A DNA stretch of 25,954 bases from Oppiella nova (taxonomy: Eukaryota; Arthropoda; Arachnida; Sarcoptiformes; Oppiidae): NCBI GenBank assembly GCA_905397405.1, contig CAJPVJ010000414.1, positions 1 to 25,954 of the forward strand, read 5' to 3'. Of this stretch, positions 8,973 to 21,525 are shown one piece after another. The translations under genes and the position numbers were made by a program. The notes below the pieces were generated by a model. That model saw only the letters and a list, made by a program, of their open reading frames with translations, ran no database searches and was not told the origin of the DNA. The stretch's first letter is position 1. The number at the start of each line of letters is the position of its first letter.

Positions 8973-8993
8973 TTGGCAGACTATTGGAGTGAT

Positions 8994-11900
8994 CTGGAAA
9001 CAAATGGATAAGGGTTTTAGAATTTAAATAATGCTAAAAATCAATTTATACAGTACTATATAAATATAAATTTTATATCATATTTTTATAAACGGGTGAT
9101 ATTTTAAATTTAAACAAAAGATTGTAGAAAGTCTTTGGAGTATACAATATTTGTATTTCAATTTCAATACATAATCTTTTAGGACATGAAATATTATATC
9201 GTATTACATATCACTTGTTTTAAGGCATTACACCAAATATTTTCATTCAAAAGTCAATGTTTTTTGTGATAAAACAAAATTCCAATATACTTATGGGGAG
9301 TGGGATAACAACAATATTTCAATTATTTTAATAATATATAAAAACATTTTTGTTTTGCAAAGTGTTTTCTCATGTTTTGGATGAAACATTTTATTCAAAA
9401 AATTTAAAAGATCAAATATTGTTTTATTCAATGTTAATGTTTTATGTAATACAACCAAGCTTTTATTTTTTGTGCACAATTTTCTATATTTATATTCTCA
9501 TATCTATGATATTACTCGTACAGTATATGAAAGTTGATAGAGTAATAGTCTTTTAGCAGTATTTATTTCACAACTATTTTAAATATATTAATATATTAAA
9601 TTATAAAAGGAAATTTTATTATAATTTATTTTTAAACATAAAATTACGGTATAATTGAATTAATTTATAAAGTGCTCTTTTCAAAAATATATAACAAAAC
9701 CAGTTAAATAGTCTGAATGTGCCTGGAAAATTAATGAATTTTTTAATAGAAGAAAATATAAAAGCCATTTATGTCAACAAAAAATAAATAAACTCAAAAA
9801 GTATTTGAGCCTTGATTGAAAATTTCAATTGAGGGATAATATTGTCCATAAAATGGGTTCAATTTATAGGACATTCATATAGAAAATCGCGTCAAGAATT
9901 TCGATATATTTTTTGTGTTATATATTTTTAAGAAGTTATAGTTTTTTGTGTTGCACTCCGTTTGCGACAAATTTTATTGATTGTAATAAGAAAAGAAAAA
10001 GATTTTTGTTGCCAAAGAATTTCTACATTAAATAACAATTGAATTCTTTCCATCCATTCACTCAATTAAATTTTATATCACTTTTACGGCACACATAAGT
10101 TAATGTCACAGAATATGTGGGTTTTCTGGTAGAAGTTAGGCCTGTCTCTTAGCCACTCATTAATTTTATTTGCAATTTTCAGGTGTCATCCAATTTAATA
10201 AAAAGCCAATTAAGAGCTAAATAATTACTTAAATCCAGAAGAAATAATTAGAGTTATAGACACATCACGACTATAGTCACAAACTTTGAGATAAACAATT
10301 GTTAATGTATTTAATGACGAGGAAACAGTATTTCAACACAATTCTGATCAACACTTTTTTTTGCAAAGTTTTCTTACGGTAAGGAAACGTAAGTTTGTAT
10401 TAGAAATGATTAGCAAAAACAAATTAATATATCTGATTTCACTTTCTGTGAAATTCTAGGTTTTATATTTCTAATAGTACAGTACTATCTGGATTAAATT
10501 GAAAATATTGACCTCATATTGAATTTAATTAATAACAATGGTTTAGATAAGTCTCTAATAAGCATCTTAAATATATTTTTAAAATTATTAAAAACTAAAA
10601 ATAGTAATTTAAATGAAGTAGATGTGATATTTAGAACTTAAATATTCATTCTTACAATAAAATATGTAATAAGATTTCTTAAAATGTATCATCTATATTT
10701 ATTATAAAATATTCTTATCGTAGGTTCATTCAAAGAATTAAGCAAATATAAATTACATCTACGGTAATATAATTTGATTTCGCCTATATTTTCGAAACAA
10801 CAAAAACTTTAATACACATAATCAATTTTTTTATTCAATCATATAAAATATTATATTAAATGTTTTTGTTAACAATTACAATTTTTGTTACCGTATTAAT
10901 AATTACGGTACCTAAGGCTAATTAAAGAAAATTCCTTTTAATAATATAAAACTTAATTTACAATTACAATTTTGTAAATATAATGCAATAATAGTAATAT
11001 ACAATATACAAACAGAAAATAGTCTATAATTAGAAACTTTTTAATTTGAAACAGTGACAATAATTAAATTAAATTGGTAATTTATTTAAGAATATGTTAT
11101 TCTTATATTATATAAGAAATGTAACAACCTATTGATATTGAAGAAAATATCATATTTCATTAATATTTGAAATGCATTTAACCCTTACACATCAATATAG
11201 TATACTAGTATTTAATATCATAAACTATTATGCAGTATATGTCAATATTCCGTTGTATTGCCGTTTATTATATTAAGTTTCTGTGTATTAAATGCTTATA
11301 TAATAATTACATTAAATACACCCCACATAGAAAAACTATGTTTATAAATATTAATGAGTTTGTTGACATTTAATTACAAAATATAAATTAAGTCTATATC
11401 TATACGGTAATACAGTAATATACAGTAATATCTATTTGTATTTCCAACATACTAAAACTTTATGTGTAAACACAATTATTTGTTTAATTTATTAATATAC
11501 AAACAAAAACATTAGAGTATAAAATTACTAAAGTAACATGGGCCTAATATTGAAATTTCAGTATTATATAATATATTAGTATATTGAAGTTATCAATAAG
11601 CTTAAATACAGTACCGTTATATTTGACATTTAGAAAAGAAATTACAATTGATTATAAAGTAAATTTTGATTTAGATAGAAATTAAATCAATTGATCACCA
11701 ATTGGTTAATAAATGAAGTATTTCTTTAAGAAGTATAGTATAGTTTAAAGTTTAGTTAAATTATTATGTTACGGCAAATCAAATATTTATAAAGGATACA
11801 TAAATTTAGATTGAATAATGAATAAAATGATTTTCTTGATGAAATGATATTTCGCAACACGAAATAGCAAACACTTCAAATAGCAGTTTATTTTGTCATA

Positions 11901-14900
11901 TGGATCATATAATGCATGTTTCCAATCCATGAAATAATTGATATTACGAAATACGACTATAGAAAAACCAAAAACTAAGCCAGTACAACTCTCAAAGCGT
12001 GTAAATATTTGTGTGTTTTGAGTCTAAATTGAATGTTTTTCAAATAATAAATTTAGAGTACATTTCGCTTTTGTTTTCGAAAAACATGAAAATAATGTTA
12101 AAAAGATTTAGCAAATGAATTATAAGATAAAACAATGATATGCTAAGCATTTGTTTCTAATAATATACTGCTGTTTGTATCTATTGTTTAGTATTATTAA
12201 TATTTTCTATTCTTAATAGTTTTGTTAATATATTTAAATATAAAATATCTTTTTCTTTTCATTTCATATCATTTTCTTTGCAGTAAGAGTTAAAGCCATA
12301 AATAATAAGTTTCAAAGAATTAAAATTAAATTAATTGAATCATTGTTTTTGTTTTACTTAACAAAACACAATTTTCTGGAAAACACATTTATTTTGGAAA
12401 AACTTAATGTCAGATAAGGAGAGACTTAATGCCATATTTATTGTCAGTTTCTCGCAATCCTTCAAAAACAAAGTTAGGTTTAACGATATCTTTGGGGGTA
12501 TTCTATATAATAACAAACTCTTCATGAAATCTAATTTATTATTGTTTTGCGATGAAAAACAAAAAATCTTTTCTATTTTAGTCATAACCTATTGAAACAA
12601 ATATTAATATATTATACAATTCTTGGAATATTCTTATTTATAACAATCTTAGAATATTCTTTAACAAATAACTTTTTCCAAATGTAAGTTAAATTGTATT
12701 ATTGATTATTTTATTTGTCCGAGAAATTCTTCCATCTATTAATAATATGTTTATCAGATATCCATCACTTTCTTATGATATCATATTCTTTGGTGTTGTT
12801 TATCGTGTCAAATGTGTTCATCAAAGAGCAGGATATCTCTATTAATAAAAACAAAGTGCTCTTTCATAATGTTAGCTACAAAACAATATCACTCATTGTA
12901 TCTGTTATATCAAACCCTTAATCAATAGTTGATAACAAATAAGATGTGAGTTTGACTTAAGGAGATTAGGCATAGAAGAGACATAACCTCTAAGTAAAGG
13001 CATCACAAGTGGGCAGTGATTGGATTCATGCGAAATAGGCTCTGACTGTGTGTTTGATAATAAATTACAATTTACGCCATATATCCCTCTCCTATAACCA
13101 GAATATTATTATTATTATTTGCCAGTTATTGGTACTGAATGTGAATAATTGAATGAAAACCCTAAATACAAGCGTATTGTTAAATAAGATAAGATCTTAT
13201 AATACAGCAAATGAGATATGAATAGAGGGTTCCTTGTAATCAAATCATACGATTCCCCAGACTTTGAACCGAAAAAACAAACTTTTCATCACATCTTAAG
13301 ATATATATCAGGCTTTGATTGCATTACAATTGTTGTCTGAATAGATGAGTTTCGTATGGAGTTCTTAATTATTAAATGCAATTACTATCCATACTTTAGC
13401 CTATTAATACGAGTGCTATTAATAAAAATGTTGGCTCCCTATAAATAATTGCCCACTTTTTTCACAAACCACTGGTTTCTCGTTTCAATTGAGTCGTGAG
13501 AGGGAGTGCAGGAAATGGTGTTATTATATCTGTATTTCTATTAACATTTCATTTGCTTATTACAAGAAAAATATATTGACAATACGAGTAGAGTAATGCC
13601 CATTGCCGACTACTAAATAACCTTTATCTTATACCACCAGACAATCTATACTTTACTTTTGATATTTCTGTCAGAAAAAGTTTATGTTTCAATCAATTCA
13701 AAACATCATCAATACAGTACATTGAACATTTTATACTATTTTTAGGAATAAATTGTATATTTTTCAATAAAAAATCAAATATACCAGGAGGAGATTGGAA
13801 ATTGATGTCAGACTTGATTTTAAGTTAAATTTAAGGTCTCACTTAATTTGATATGTGTATAACTTATAAGTTATATAAAATAAAGTGTGCAAACATTTCG
13901 TACATTTCTAAATCTTTAGCTAAAAGATAAAAATCTCATTAAATACTTTGTACAGTATATTGAATACACATTTTGAAAATTTTCATTCATATAAAGTTAT
14001 TTTTAAAAAATTTTATTACATTTTATAATAATTCTTTTAGATAGTAAAAAATCACTATTTTGTTGACTTAAATGTCGATCTTTAAGACTTTGTAATAAAG
14101 TTCATATGAATTAAATAAATCAAACATTTAATACTCTTATATAGAAAAGAATAAAAGAAACGTCAAAACTAATTATATTATAATTACTTTAACTTTATAA
14201 TAACAACAATTTGATTAAAAATATAATTATAATGAATTGCATTAAATAAATATTCTGTAAAGTAAATACAGTATAATGAATAATTTCATATTTTGGGTAA
14301 AAATCTAAAAGGTCATAACTATTTAATCTTTTGTATTGATATAAAATGTTTGATATAAAATAAAATCCATTTATCTTAGCACTAGATGAATGTATCAGGG
14401 TGATTCCAGATTAGTTTGAAAGATCTTTCAAAATTCAAAAAATAGTTTTCTTGCAACAGAACTGTAAGTATTATGCTTTACATTTTAATCAAGGCATAAA
14501 TATTATCTATGTATATTTACTATACAGGTAAAGGTATAATCTGTGGTTAATAAATACATAGAAAATATTTATGCCTTGATTAAAATGTAAAGCATAATAC
14601 TTACAGTTCTGTTGCAAGAAAACTATTTTTTGAAATTTGAAAGATCTTTCAAACTAATCTGGAATCACCCTGATACATTCATCCAGTGCTAAGATAAATG
14701 GATTTAATGTTTACAAATTTTAAAAAGAAAAGTTTATTTAAAAATCAACAAGGCAAATTTAGCGAAATCCATAATTTTGTTTTTACGTATTGACCCTGTG
14801 TATCTAACCCAAAAATGAAAACTTAAAAATTGTCAAATAACTTTCACAGTCACTTATACATTTATATAATTAGCTGATGAGGCAGATATTGAATTGGATA

Positions 14901-15401
14901 ATCCATTCAAGTGACTTTTAGATTTGGGCTTATAAGCCTTATACACATTATTATAATAAGTTTATAAAACTAATAAAGTTTAACACATAACATGTCTAAT
15001 ATTATTAGAGTGTTTCAAAATATAAGCGAAGAAAAATCATTTGTCAAAAATATGATTTTTTAAAAATATAGGTCATTGTAATCTTATAATAAATATGCTA
15101 GAATTAGATTTATAAAATACAAATTATTTTAAAATCTAATGAATTGCCAGAATTTAAATATTCTTAGATAACTATTATAAGAATAATTTTAAAGAATAGT
15201 TACAATTAGCAGTTATATATGACTAACATATAACCAAATCTTTATTACAAACAAGGATTCAAAACAAAATTCCTAAACGAAGTAATTTCTAATCTCATTT
15301 GAATACGAAATATATAAATCTCATTAAACTTTTAATTAGATTTTCATACAATTTTCAATGATTACAGTGAAGTATAAATTGATTTCAAAAACAAAACTCA
15401 C
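8994..15401 (-). other. Probable long 5' intron of the ALP gene
   Basis: Bounded on the minus strand by a near-perfect donor GAAG|GTGAGT (exon end 15402) and the acceptor TTTCCAG|ATC (exon start 8993). This would be an intron of 6408 nt. Inside it I see no supported coding gene: the frames at 9291-9556, 12358-12595 and 12715-12921 are short, unrelated to known proteins and often start at non-ATG codons. It holds a foldback element (14363-14705), a perfect 12-nt palindrome at 13189-13200 and small hairpins such as 11100-11118 and about 15033-15060. A TATAAATA at about 13440 has no gene downstream. Joining the two splice sites is inference. Confidence 0.5.
14363..14705. mobile_element. Foldback / MITE-like inverted-repeat element
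   Basis: Two arms of 152 nt (14363-14514 and 14554-14705) are reverse complements with three mismatches by eye (98% identity), around a 39-nt loop. The ends read AAATCCATTTATCTTAGCAC inward. Each arm contains the perfect 18-nt palindrome TTTGAAAGATCTTTCAAA and the string CAGGGTGATTCC. There is no internal coding capacity, so the element is non-autonomous. Target-site duplication is not clear from the flanks. High arm identity suggests a recent insertion or ongoing conversion. It lies inside the proposed ALP intron, so transcription would give a long RNA hairpin. Confidence 0.85.
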
Positions 15402-15940
15402 CTTCAATTTAAGTGTAAATTAGTTGACAATATATGTGGCGATGAAACACACATGAAACATAAAAGTGACAAATATTTGACTCAATCTCTCGAAAATGTA
15501 ACACAATTTGGAAACTCCTTTGAAACACAAAAAACTTTTGCCTATTGTGTTGAGTTGAAAGTATGGGTCGAGTATTGCAGTGAAATGTGTTTTAAGTATA
15601 GAGTGAACGACTGGTTTGTGCGGTTCGTGAGAGATAGAGAGAAAGAGCAACGCATGTGATGTCACACACTGTGTGTTAGTATGTGTTCAGCAAAACATAA
15701 GGCATGAAACATTTGGCGAGTCCTTTGCCAACCAATACAGTGCCAAAAAGTTACCAAACAATACACTCAATACACTCTCACTCTCTTTCTTATGCCGCAC
15801 TTTTGAAATTCAACTCAAATTTTGTCTTGTTTTCTATATTCAGAGTTTGTGCCACTTTTTCACAGCCCACCAGCCATTGAAATCCTATGAAAAGTTGTGC
15901 ACATCGTGTGAAATATCAAAACAATTTGAATGATTGAGTG
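15402..15940 (-). promoter_or_regulatory. Candidate noncoding first exon and promoter of the ALP gene
   Basis: This stretch is less AT-rich than its surroundings. Its minus-strand end is the donor GAAG|GTGAGT at 15402/15401. The frames within (81 codons minus, 68 and 86 codons plus) begin at non-ATG codons or resemble nothing, so an untranslated leader fits better. TGATGTCA at 15657-15664 is one base from a cAMP-response element. TATAAAAA lies at 15965 on the plus strand; read on the minus strand it gives TTTATAAG, about 30 bp upstream of 15935. The transcription start is not resolved. Confidence 0.4.
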
Positions 15941-16381
15941 AGAGTTTAGTTGGAAATTATCGCTTATAAAAACGGCTCCCCTTTTGTAACGCCTACACAA
16001 CGCAATATGTTTCCCTTGTATTCATCTCTCAGTCTGACTCCGATCTCTACTTTTTGCTATCATTTGTTATAATTTAATATAAAACTTACTTTTAATGTCA
16101 GCTCAAGCAATAACTATAGTTTTTAAATAATTACTCCTAAAAGGCAGATATAATACCAATTATACGAGACTATTGTACAAAACATCCCAAACAATACATC
16201 AATCTTTTAAGGGTTTTAGTCTTTGGAGAGTTATTTGAGTGGAATTAATATTTAATTAAAAATTTAAACCAAATAAATATTGCAATACTTTGTCCGAATT
16301 GGTAGTTCAGGAAAGCATTTATCAAATGTGGAAATAAATTGAATAATTTATTGTAAAAAAGTAATTTACAAAATATATGTT

Positions 16382-16450
16382 TTGTGGTGTTTGTAAATTA
16401 ATTTAGTTTTTAGTTATCTATATTTAATTAATCAATTTAAAACACCACAA
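16382..16450. repeat. Short inverted repeat, 11-bp perfect arms
   Basis: TTGTGGTGTTT (16382-16392) and AAACACCACAA (16440-16450) flank 47 nt of AT-rich sequence. It could be a tiny MITE or a remnant. Confidence 0.6.
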
Positions 16451-16989
16451 TACAGTATACCTATAATGAAATAAATGTACTAACTTTTTTGTAATTATAA
16501 AAAATACTTTTATTAATAAAAATATATTATACTTGCTTATAAAAACTAAAAAGTTGTACCCAAAATTCATTATGATTTTATTGAACTATTTTTTTAATTA
16601 ATCTATTTTCCGTTGAAAGTCATCTCTAGTCATGCAATTCAAGTAATAACAGTCAACACAAAAATTATGATTATGTAGACATCAATTTATTGTAGAACAT
16701 TATCTAATATATCTAAAATATTTATATGAAATGACATTATTTTATATGTTATATAATTATAAATTGTTTTATTCATTAGTAATTTATTTAGAAATACCCT
16801 TACACTTATTGACATTATGTTTATTTTTTATGTTGACATTTAGCGAATGCATTGTTTTATGAAATATCAGAGTATTATAAGTATTGTTATGAGGACTTCA
16901 ATGAGATTAATTTGATACTAATTGTCTTTAGAGAGATATTCATGATTAGAAAATTATATTAACCTATGCCATATTTATATCATTAAGAT

Positions 16990-17009
16990 ATACTGTATAT
17001 ATACAGTAT
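16990..17009. repeat. Perfect 20-nt palindrome with TACTGTA/TACAGTA
   Basis: ATACTGTATATATACAGTAT equals its own reverse complement. Confidence 0.8.
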
Positions 17010-17465
17010 TATATAACATATACTGAATCATTACCACAAATATGAATCTGTTTAAAATGATAAATACAAGTAAAACTTTTTTGACATTTGAAACAAACTT
17101 ATGGCAAAAACTTTATTATATTTTTATGTTAAACTTTAAACAGGTAATATATTAAACAATTAGGGAAACATATACCGGTAAATTTGAATGTTTCATTAAT
17201 GTGCAATAAATGAATAATTTATTTTATATAACAATTATATTATGTAGAAACATACTGTATCGTGACACAATTTTATGTTTTGACAGTATTATGTAACACA
17301 TAAATAAACATATAATAAATGTTGTTGAAAACATAAAAATAAATTTAAATTCTATTCACAAAAATATAAAAGTAAAAAATATCGTGATTTTACAGTAATC
17401 TTAAGGATTTGAAAAAACTTGTATTAATGGTAATAGAAAGTGTCTAAATTTGAAAAAGTATTATT

Positions 17466-17491
17466 TACTGTATTTTATTAAAAATACAGTA
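17466..17491. repeat. Hairpin with TACTGTA arms
   Basis: TACTGTATTTT (17466-17476) pairs with AAAATACAGTA (17481-17491) around a 4-nt loop. Confidence 0.7.
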
Positions 17492-19256
17492 TGTATTGTT
17501 AAAACAACAAAATAACTTATTTAAATAGTGTTTGTTAAGCTGGCGTTTTATAAATTATTAATATTGTATGTATTACAGGTGTACTAAGAGTACTTTTGCA
17601 CTTAATTCATTTGTTATTTATTGTTAAAATAATTTTTATACATATTATGTTAAATAACAAGTTAAATTTACCACATATTAAAGTTTATATCTTAGTTTAT
17701 CAGAAAACCGGATTATCGTAATTTATTATTTAATTTAATTAAAAGGCACAACAATAATTTTATATTTGATAACTTCATACATATTTATACAATCACTTGA
17801 GTAATTCAAGGGTAATATAAAAATATCATCTCATGAATAAGTTTATGAATTTCGATTCTCTATGGGTTTTATGAGATTATTCTTAAGTTATATTTTGATA
17901 TTATATTTTTCCGACAATAATATTCTTCATAAGTGTTTTGAATACGAATTTTCGTCATTCTTTCAGTGATTGTCAACGAAAAACACATTTGAATCCAAAT
18001 ATTGGGACATAAATAGGACGCAAACAAAGCTATAAAATAGCAGACAATGAATGAGTGGTACATTTGTGTGCAGTAAAGGCGCTGCTATTTGTAGGACTCG
18101 TGCCTTCATTTGATATTTTTTGATATTTACTGAAAATAGAAAGATATATCTATTCCGAGAAACATATTTAAGTCACAAAACACTGTAATCTCTTTTTATA
18201 TTGAATTCACTCTTAACTCTATTTTTTCATCATTTCATCATTTAGTCGATGATTTATGTTTTCTACGAGTTTTTAGAGTGAACTCAACTTAATGTTTATG
18301 AAATTCTCTGAATATTCTGGCCTTAAATCTGTTATTCGTTTCCATATAATAAGGTATTAACTGATGTAACCCTAACTTAATGAGTCGTTCACTCATTGCC
18401 TTGTATTTGGTGATAGGAATTAGTGATTAATTGATTTGTCTATCATTTTATCAAATGGTTTTTATTTTCATTAGCCAACCCTTAATCTCTCAATTGATGT
18501 CTTTCTAACTTTAAGTAAGTTTTTATTTACTTTACGCCTATTATTTCAATCCAAATGCATCTCAATCTTGTCCTCAAATGAGTCCATAAAAAGACAAGGA
18601 TTTAAATCAAATATATTGTAAATTAAATTATATCCAGGATAAATATGTCACCAATTTTGAGCATAAATGGGATTCAATTTTAGATGAACTTTCAGAAAAT
18701 GTTTACTACATTTTAGCCTAAATTTAAACTATTTTTTATAATTTATTCATTTTTTGTAATATTGTTTTAATGTCACACAAATATGTTACTTTCATAAATA
18801 AATAATTATCCATAATTATGTTGATGCAAAATAGTTGACTTATTCGTGAAGTAAACAACATTAAAAATCAATTTTCAAACGTACTGTATATCACATGTTA
18901 ACTTGGATTTCAATACATGCTCTTAATAAGTGTTTGTATTGATTTTGATATTTTGAAAAAATACATTTTCCAAAATGTGAACACAAATCAAATGCTCGAT
19001 AAACAAGTTATCAGTTTTAAACAGATTTTTCCATTTAATACCGCATTTCACTCTTAAACCCAATGTCTCGACTCAAAATTGATTTACAATAATCTGTTCA
19101 CATATTATTGAATTAAAGTTCATCTCAATCGATACATTCTTTAAAATCTTACTTGTTTATTATTTAAAGGTTTAACACAATTTTATCTTTCATACTTATA
19201 TTGTCACACAAATTAAATTTAATATTCAAATAAAAAAATTATACAAAAATTTTGAC

Positions 19257-19259
<3 letters not shown>

Positions 19260-19300
<41 letters not shown>
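19260..19300 (+). repeat. (TC)20 microsatellite
   Basis: An uninterrupted TC/CT dinucleotide run of 41 nt. It is the reverse-complement class of the AG tract at 1853. Confidence 0.95.
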
Positions 19301-19302
<2 letters not shown>

Positions 19303-20086
19303 TCGTAACTATTCTTATTAGTAAATTAACATAAAATTTAAATAACAATTTTCTTGTGAATAATAAAGGGATTACATATTAGCATATAATTATTAATTGA
19401 CGTGATTTTTTTGGATTCAGAATAAATGCTATTTATATAGAAAATGGTAGAATAGGTATAAATAAGGTCTTAATCGCCTAAAAGATTACTCATTGATTAG
19501 AGAAATAAAACCTTTAATTAGGAGTTTGTGTCACAACAGCAGTGAATGAGAAAAACTTTGCCTCAAATTAAGGCAAACAGTTCTTTGGGCGCCAATTAAT
19601 GCAGATTTGGACAGTCGCCTGAATCAACAGTATGTGTGGCACCGGGAGATCAGGAATGGGAGCAAAATAAATAAAATTAGAGACAACATATAAAAAGAAA
19701 ATGACAAAGAAATAGGGATTTATAAAATTCGTGATTACAGTATTAGTTTGTTGACAAAAAAACACATTGCTTTAGGAATTGACAGTTTATTCAAAGAAAG
19801 TTTATTAAAAATAAAATAAATGAAAAAATATATCAAGATCATAGATCATAGGCCAACGGAACTGCTGCCATAGTTTAGTAGCACTTCATATGATTAAATC
19901 GATTTTAATTGAAAGGACCGTCAGATTCGGCGCACATTTTTGAACTTAACTTTCATTTTGATTTTATATTTTATATAAAAATCCAGTTTAACTAAAATCT
20001 TTATTAAAAAATCATTTATTTTTATAAATTCTGAGCGATTCTGAGTTTTGACATTAACATAAAATTTGTGTTTTTTGCAATAATTA

Positions 20087-20890
20087 ATGGATTCAGTTAT
20101 TAATACAGAATTAATGATAACGTCATTAGTAGTACTGAATATCCGATTCGCTTACGCCATACAAGACATGGAAAGTCAGTCACTAATCTGCAGCGGGGGA
20201 CATGTCTTAATAGAGGCGACAAATAAATGCTTTTTAGGTAAACGTGTGACAGAAATATGCAATTATTCAGAGCAGTGCCGATATTATGACTCCAATGCGT
20301 ATTGCGATGACAACTGGATCTGTAATATTAGGTGTCAGTCCGGACAAGAGTTTCACGCAGACATCGGCCGATGTATTAAGAAACTCAATCTCAATGAGAC
20401 CATCAAAGCCAAGATCAGAGATTTGGCGCAGAGTCTCAAGTCGAGGAATATCTCTGCCATCAATAATCTCTTTTTGACGAGTGGTGGCAAACAAATTAAT
20501 TTGTTTTCATTGATGCAAAAGTCGTCCACTCCGAGACCCGGGGCCTGTCTGACCCGCAATCAGTGGAATAACTCGACACAAGTTTGCAAAACCAGTTCAT
20601 TAATGATATATTCAGGATCACTACTCTTCACATTCATGTTTTCAGTCGTTTGTATATCTCTTATATTACTGTTTTATAGACGCCGACCACGTCCAGAGGA
20701 ATATTTCTTTCAATCTCTCCATTCATTAAGCCTAACAAACAGTCGACCAGTGATTCCTAACGTGTATTTCATGTCTGTCCCCTCACATGATAGCGCCCTT
20801 CCTTCATATCAGGAATGTGTCATTACTTATGGCTCTAAACTTCCCTCATATGAAGAGGCCGTCGGATCTGATGCTCAGCAAAATGATTAA
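20087..20890 (+). CDS. EB-module single-pass membrane protein with PY motifs (family member B)
   Basis: 267 residues, single exon, ATG at 20087, TAA at 20888-20890 overlapping AATAAA (20890-20895). Signal peptide about 1-24. Ectodomain Cys at 35, 48, 58, 64, 73, 79, 83, 96, 154 and 167. The core C58-x5-C64-x8-C73-x5-C79-x3-C83-x12-C96 matches members A and C, with C-R-Y-Y-D-S-N-A-Y-C at its centre. Between core and membrane is a stretch of about 55 residues with possible N-glycosylation sites (N103, N121, N161/N162). Membrane span about 173-197, followed by R-R-R. The tail carries L-P-S-Y-Q-E (238-243) and L-P-S-Y-E-E-A (252-258). Known: L-P-S-Y with following acidic residues can bind Nedd4-family WW domains; the fly sorting receptor Commissureless uses such motifs. 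Inferred: a cell-surface or endosomal protein whose levels or partners are controlled by ubiquitin ligases. The gene is in tandem with member C, 635 bp downstream. Confidence 0.85.
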   Translation: MDSVINTELMITSLVVLNIRFAYAIQDMESQSLICSGGHVLIEATNKCFLGKRVTEICNYSEQCRYYDSNAYCDDNWICNIRCQSGQEFHADIGRCIKKLNLNETIKAKIRDLAQSLKSRNISAINNLFLTSGGKQINLFSLMQKSSTPRPGACLTRNQWNNSTQVCKTSSLMIYSGSLLFTFMFSVVCISLILLFYRRRPRPEEYFFQSLHSLSLTNSRPVIPNVYFMSVPSHDSALPSYQECVITYGSKLPSYEEAVGSDAQQND

Positions 20891-20895
20891 ATAAA

Positions 20896-21525
20896 TGGGT
20901 TTTGAAAACGAAATTGAATATTTTCATAAATCCAATTACAAAACTACAGATTAATATCTAAATATTTTGTATAAATAGAGGTAATTCCTTATAAATGCAC
21001 TTTAGTTTGACATAATTTAATATCAAACTTTTTAAAATTTTATAATTTAATAACAAATATATTCAACATCATATATTTACGATTATGTTATCTAAAAAGT
21101 CAATATACTGTATCTTTAGAGAATTTATTTTTTAAAAATACGTGTATTCCTAATGTATGACTTTAAATGTAAAATTATAAAATGTAAAGAAATCGATAAA
21201 TAAATAAATTTTAGTGATTCTATACATAAGTTTTTAATCTCAACCTTCAGATGCTCTGTATTATTGGGCAATGAATTACACGAGGCAATGAAAATAAGAG
21301 ACAATATAGACGTATAGATTTACGTGTGTTTTACTGAACATACGATATAAAAGGTATAAATCAATATATTCTGTATATTCTGTGCCACTGTTCTGCAGCG
21401 ACTCATATATTCTCTCATTTCACTGAATATATGGATGCCTTTGACTCGTAATTTACAAATTGTTGTACAAATATTTATTATTCGTGACAATTAAACACAT
21501 ATAAAATTACAATAAACATAAACTA
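20896..21525. other. Intergenic spacer between EB/PY genes B and C
   Basis: AT-rich 3' flank of gene B, becoming less AT-rich from 21235 onward where the promoter of gene C is expected. No coding frame. Confidence 0.5.
21346..21353 (+). promoter_or_regulatory. Candidate TATA box of EB/PY gene C
   Basis: TATAAAAG, a full TATA match, lies 180 bp upstream of the ATG at 21526. A second TATAAA follows at about 21355. The 5' leader would be about 150 nt. No strong initiator is seen at +30. Confidence 0.4.

Larger units (their letters stand above)
16050..20086. other. AT-rich intergenic region, no supported gene
   Basis: About 4 kb with stops in all frames. Noted but not called: a minus-strand frame 17869-18063 with a hydrophobic start, and a mixed-composition patch at about 19560-19680 whose plus frame is open for about 45 codons without an ATG. 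It holds several perfect short palindromes and a (TC)n tract, listed separately. Confidence 0.6.

Noticed and set aside
12358-12595. Opposed open frames of 75 (minus) and 62 (plus) codons
   Set aside because: No family resemblance, AT-driven composition and no supporting polyadenylation or promoter context; probably intronic.
17869-18063. 64-codon minus frame with a hydrophobic N-terminus like a signal peptide
   Set aside because: Length and composition are compatible with chance, and no splice or polyadenylation context is visible. Another frame upstream on the same strand is similarly open.
19560-19765. Coding-like patch: plus frame open for about 45 codons, minus frame of 65 codons
   Set aside because: Neither strand shows a start codon with convincing context or a recognisable product; left as a note.
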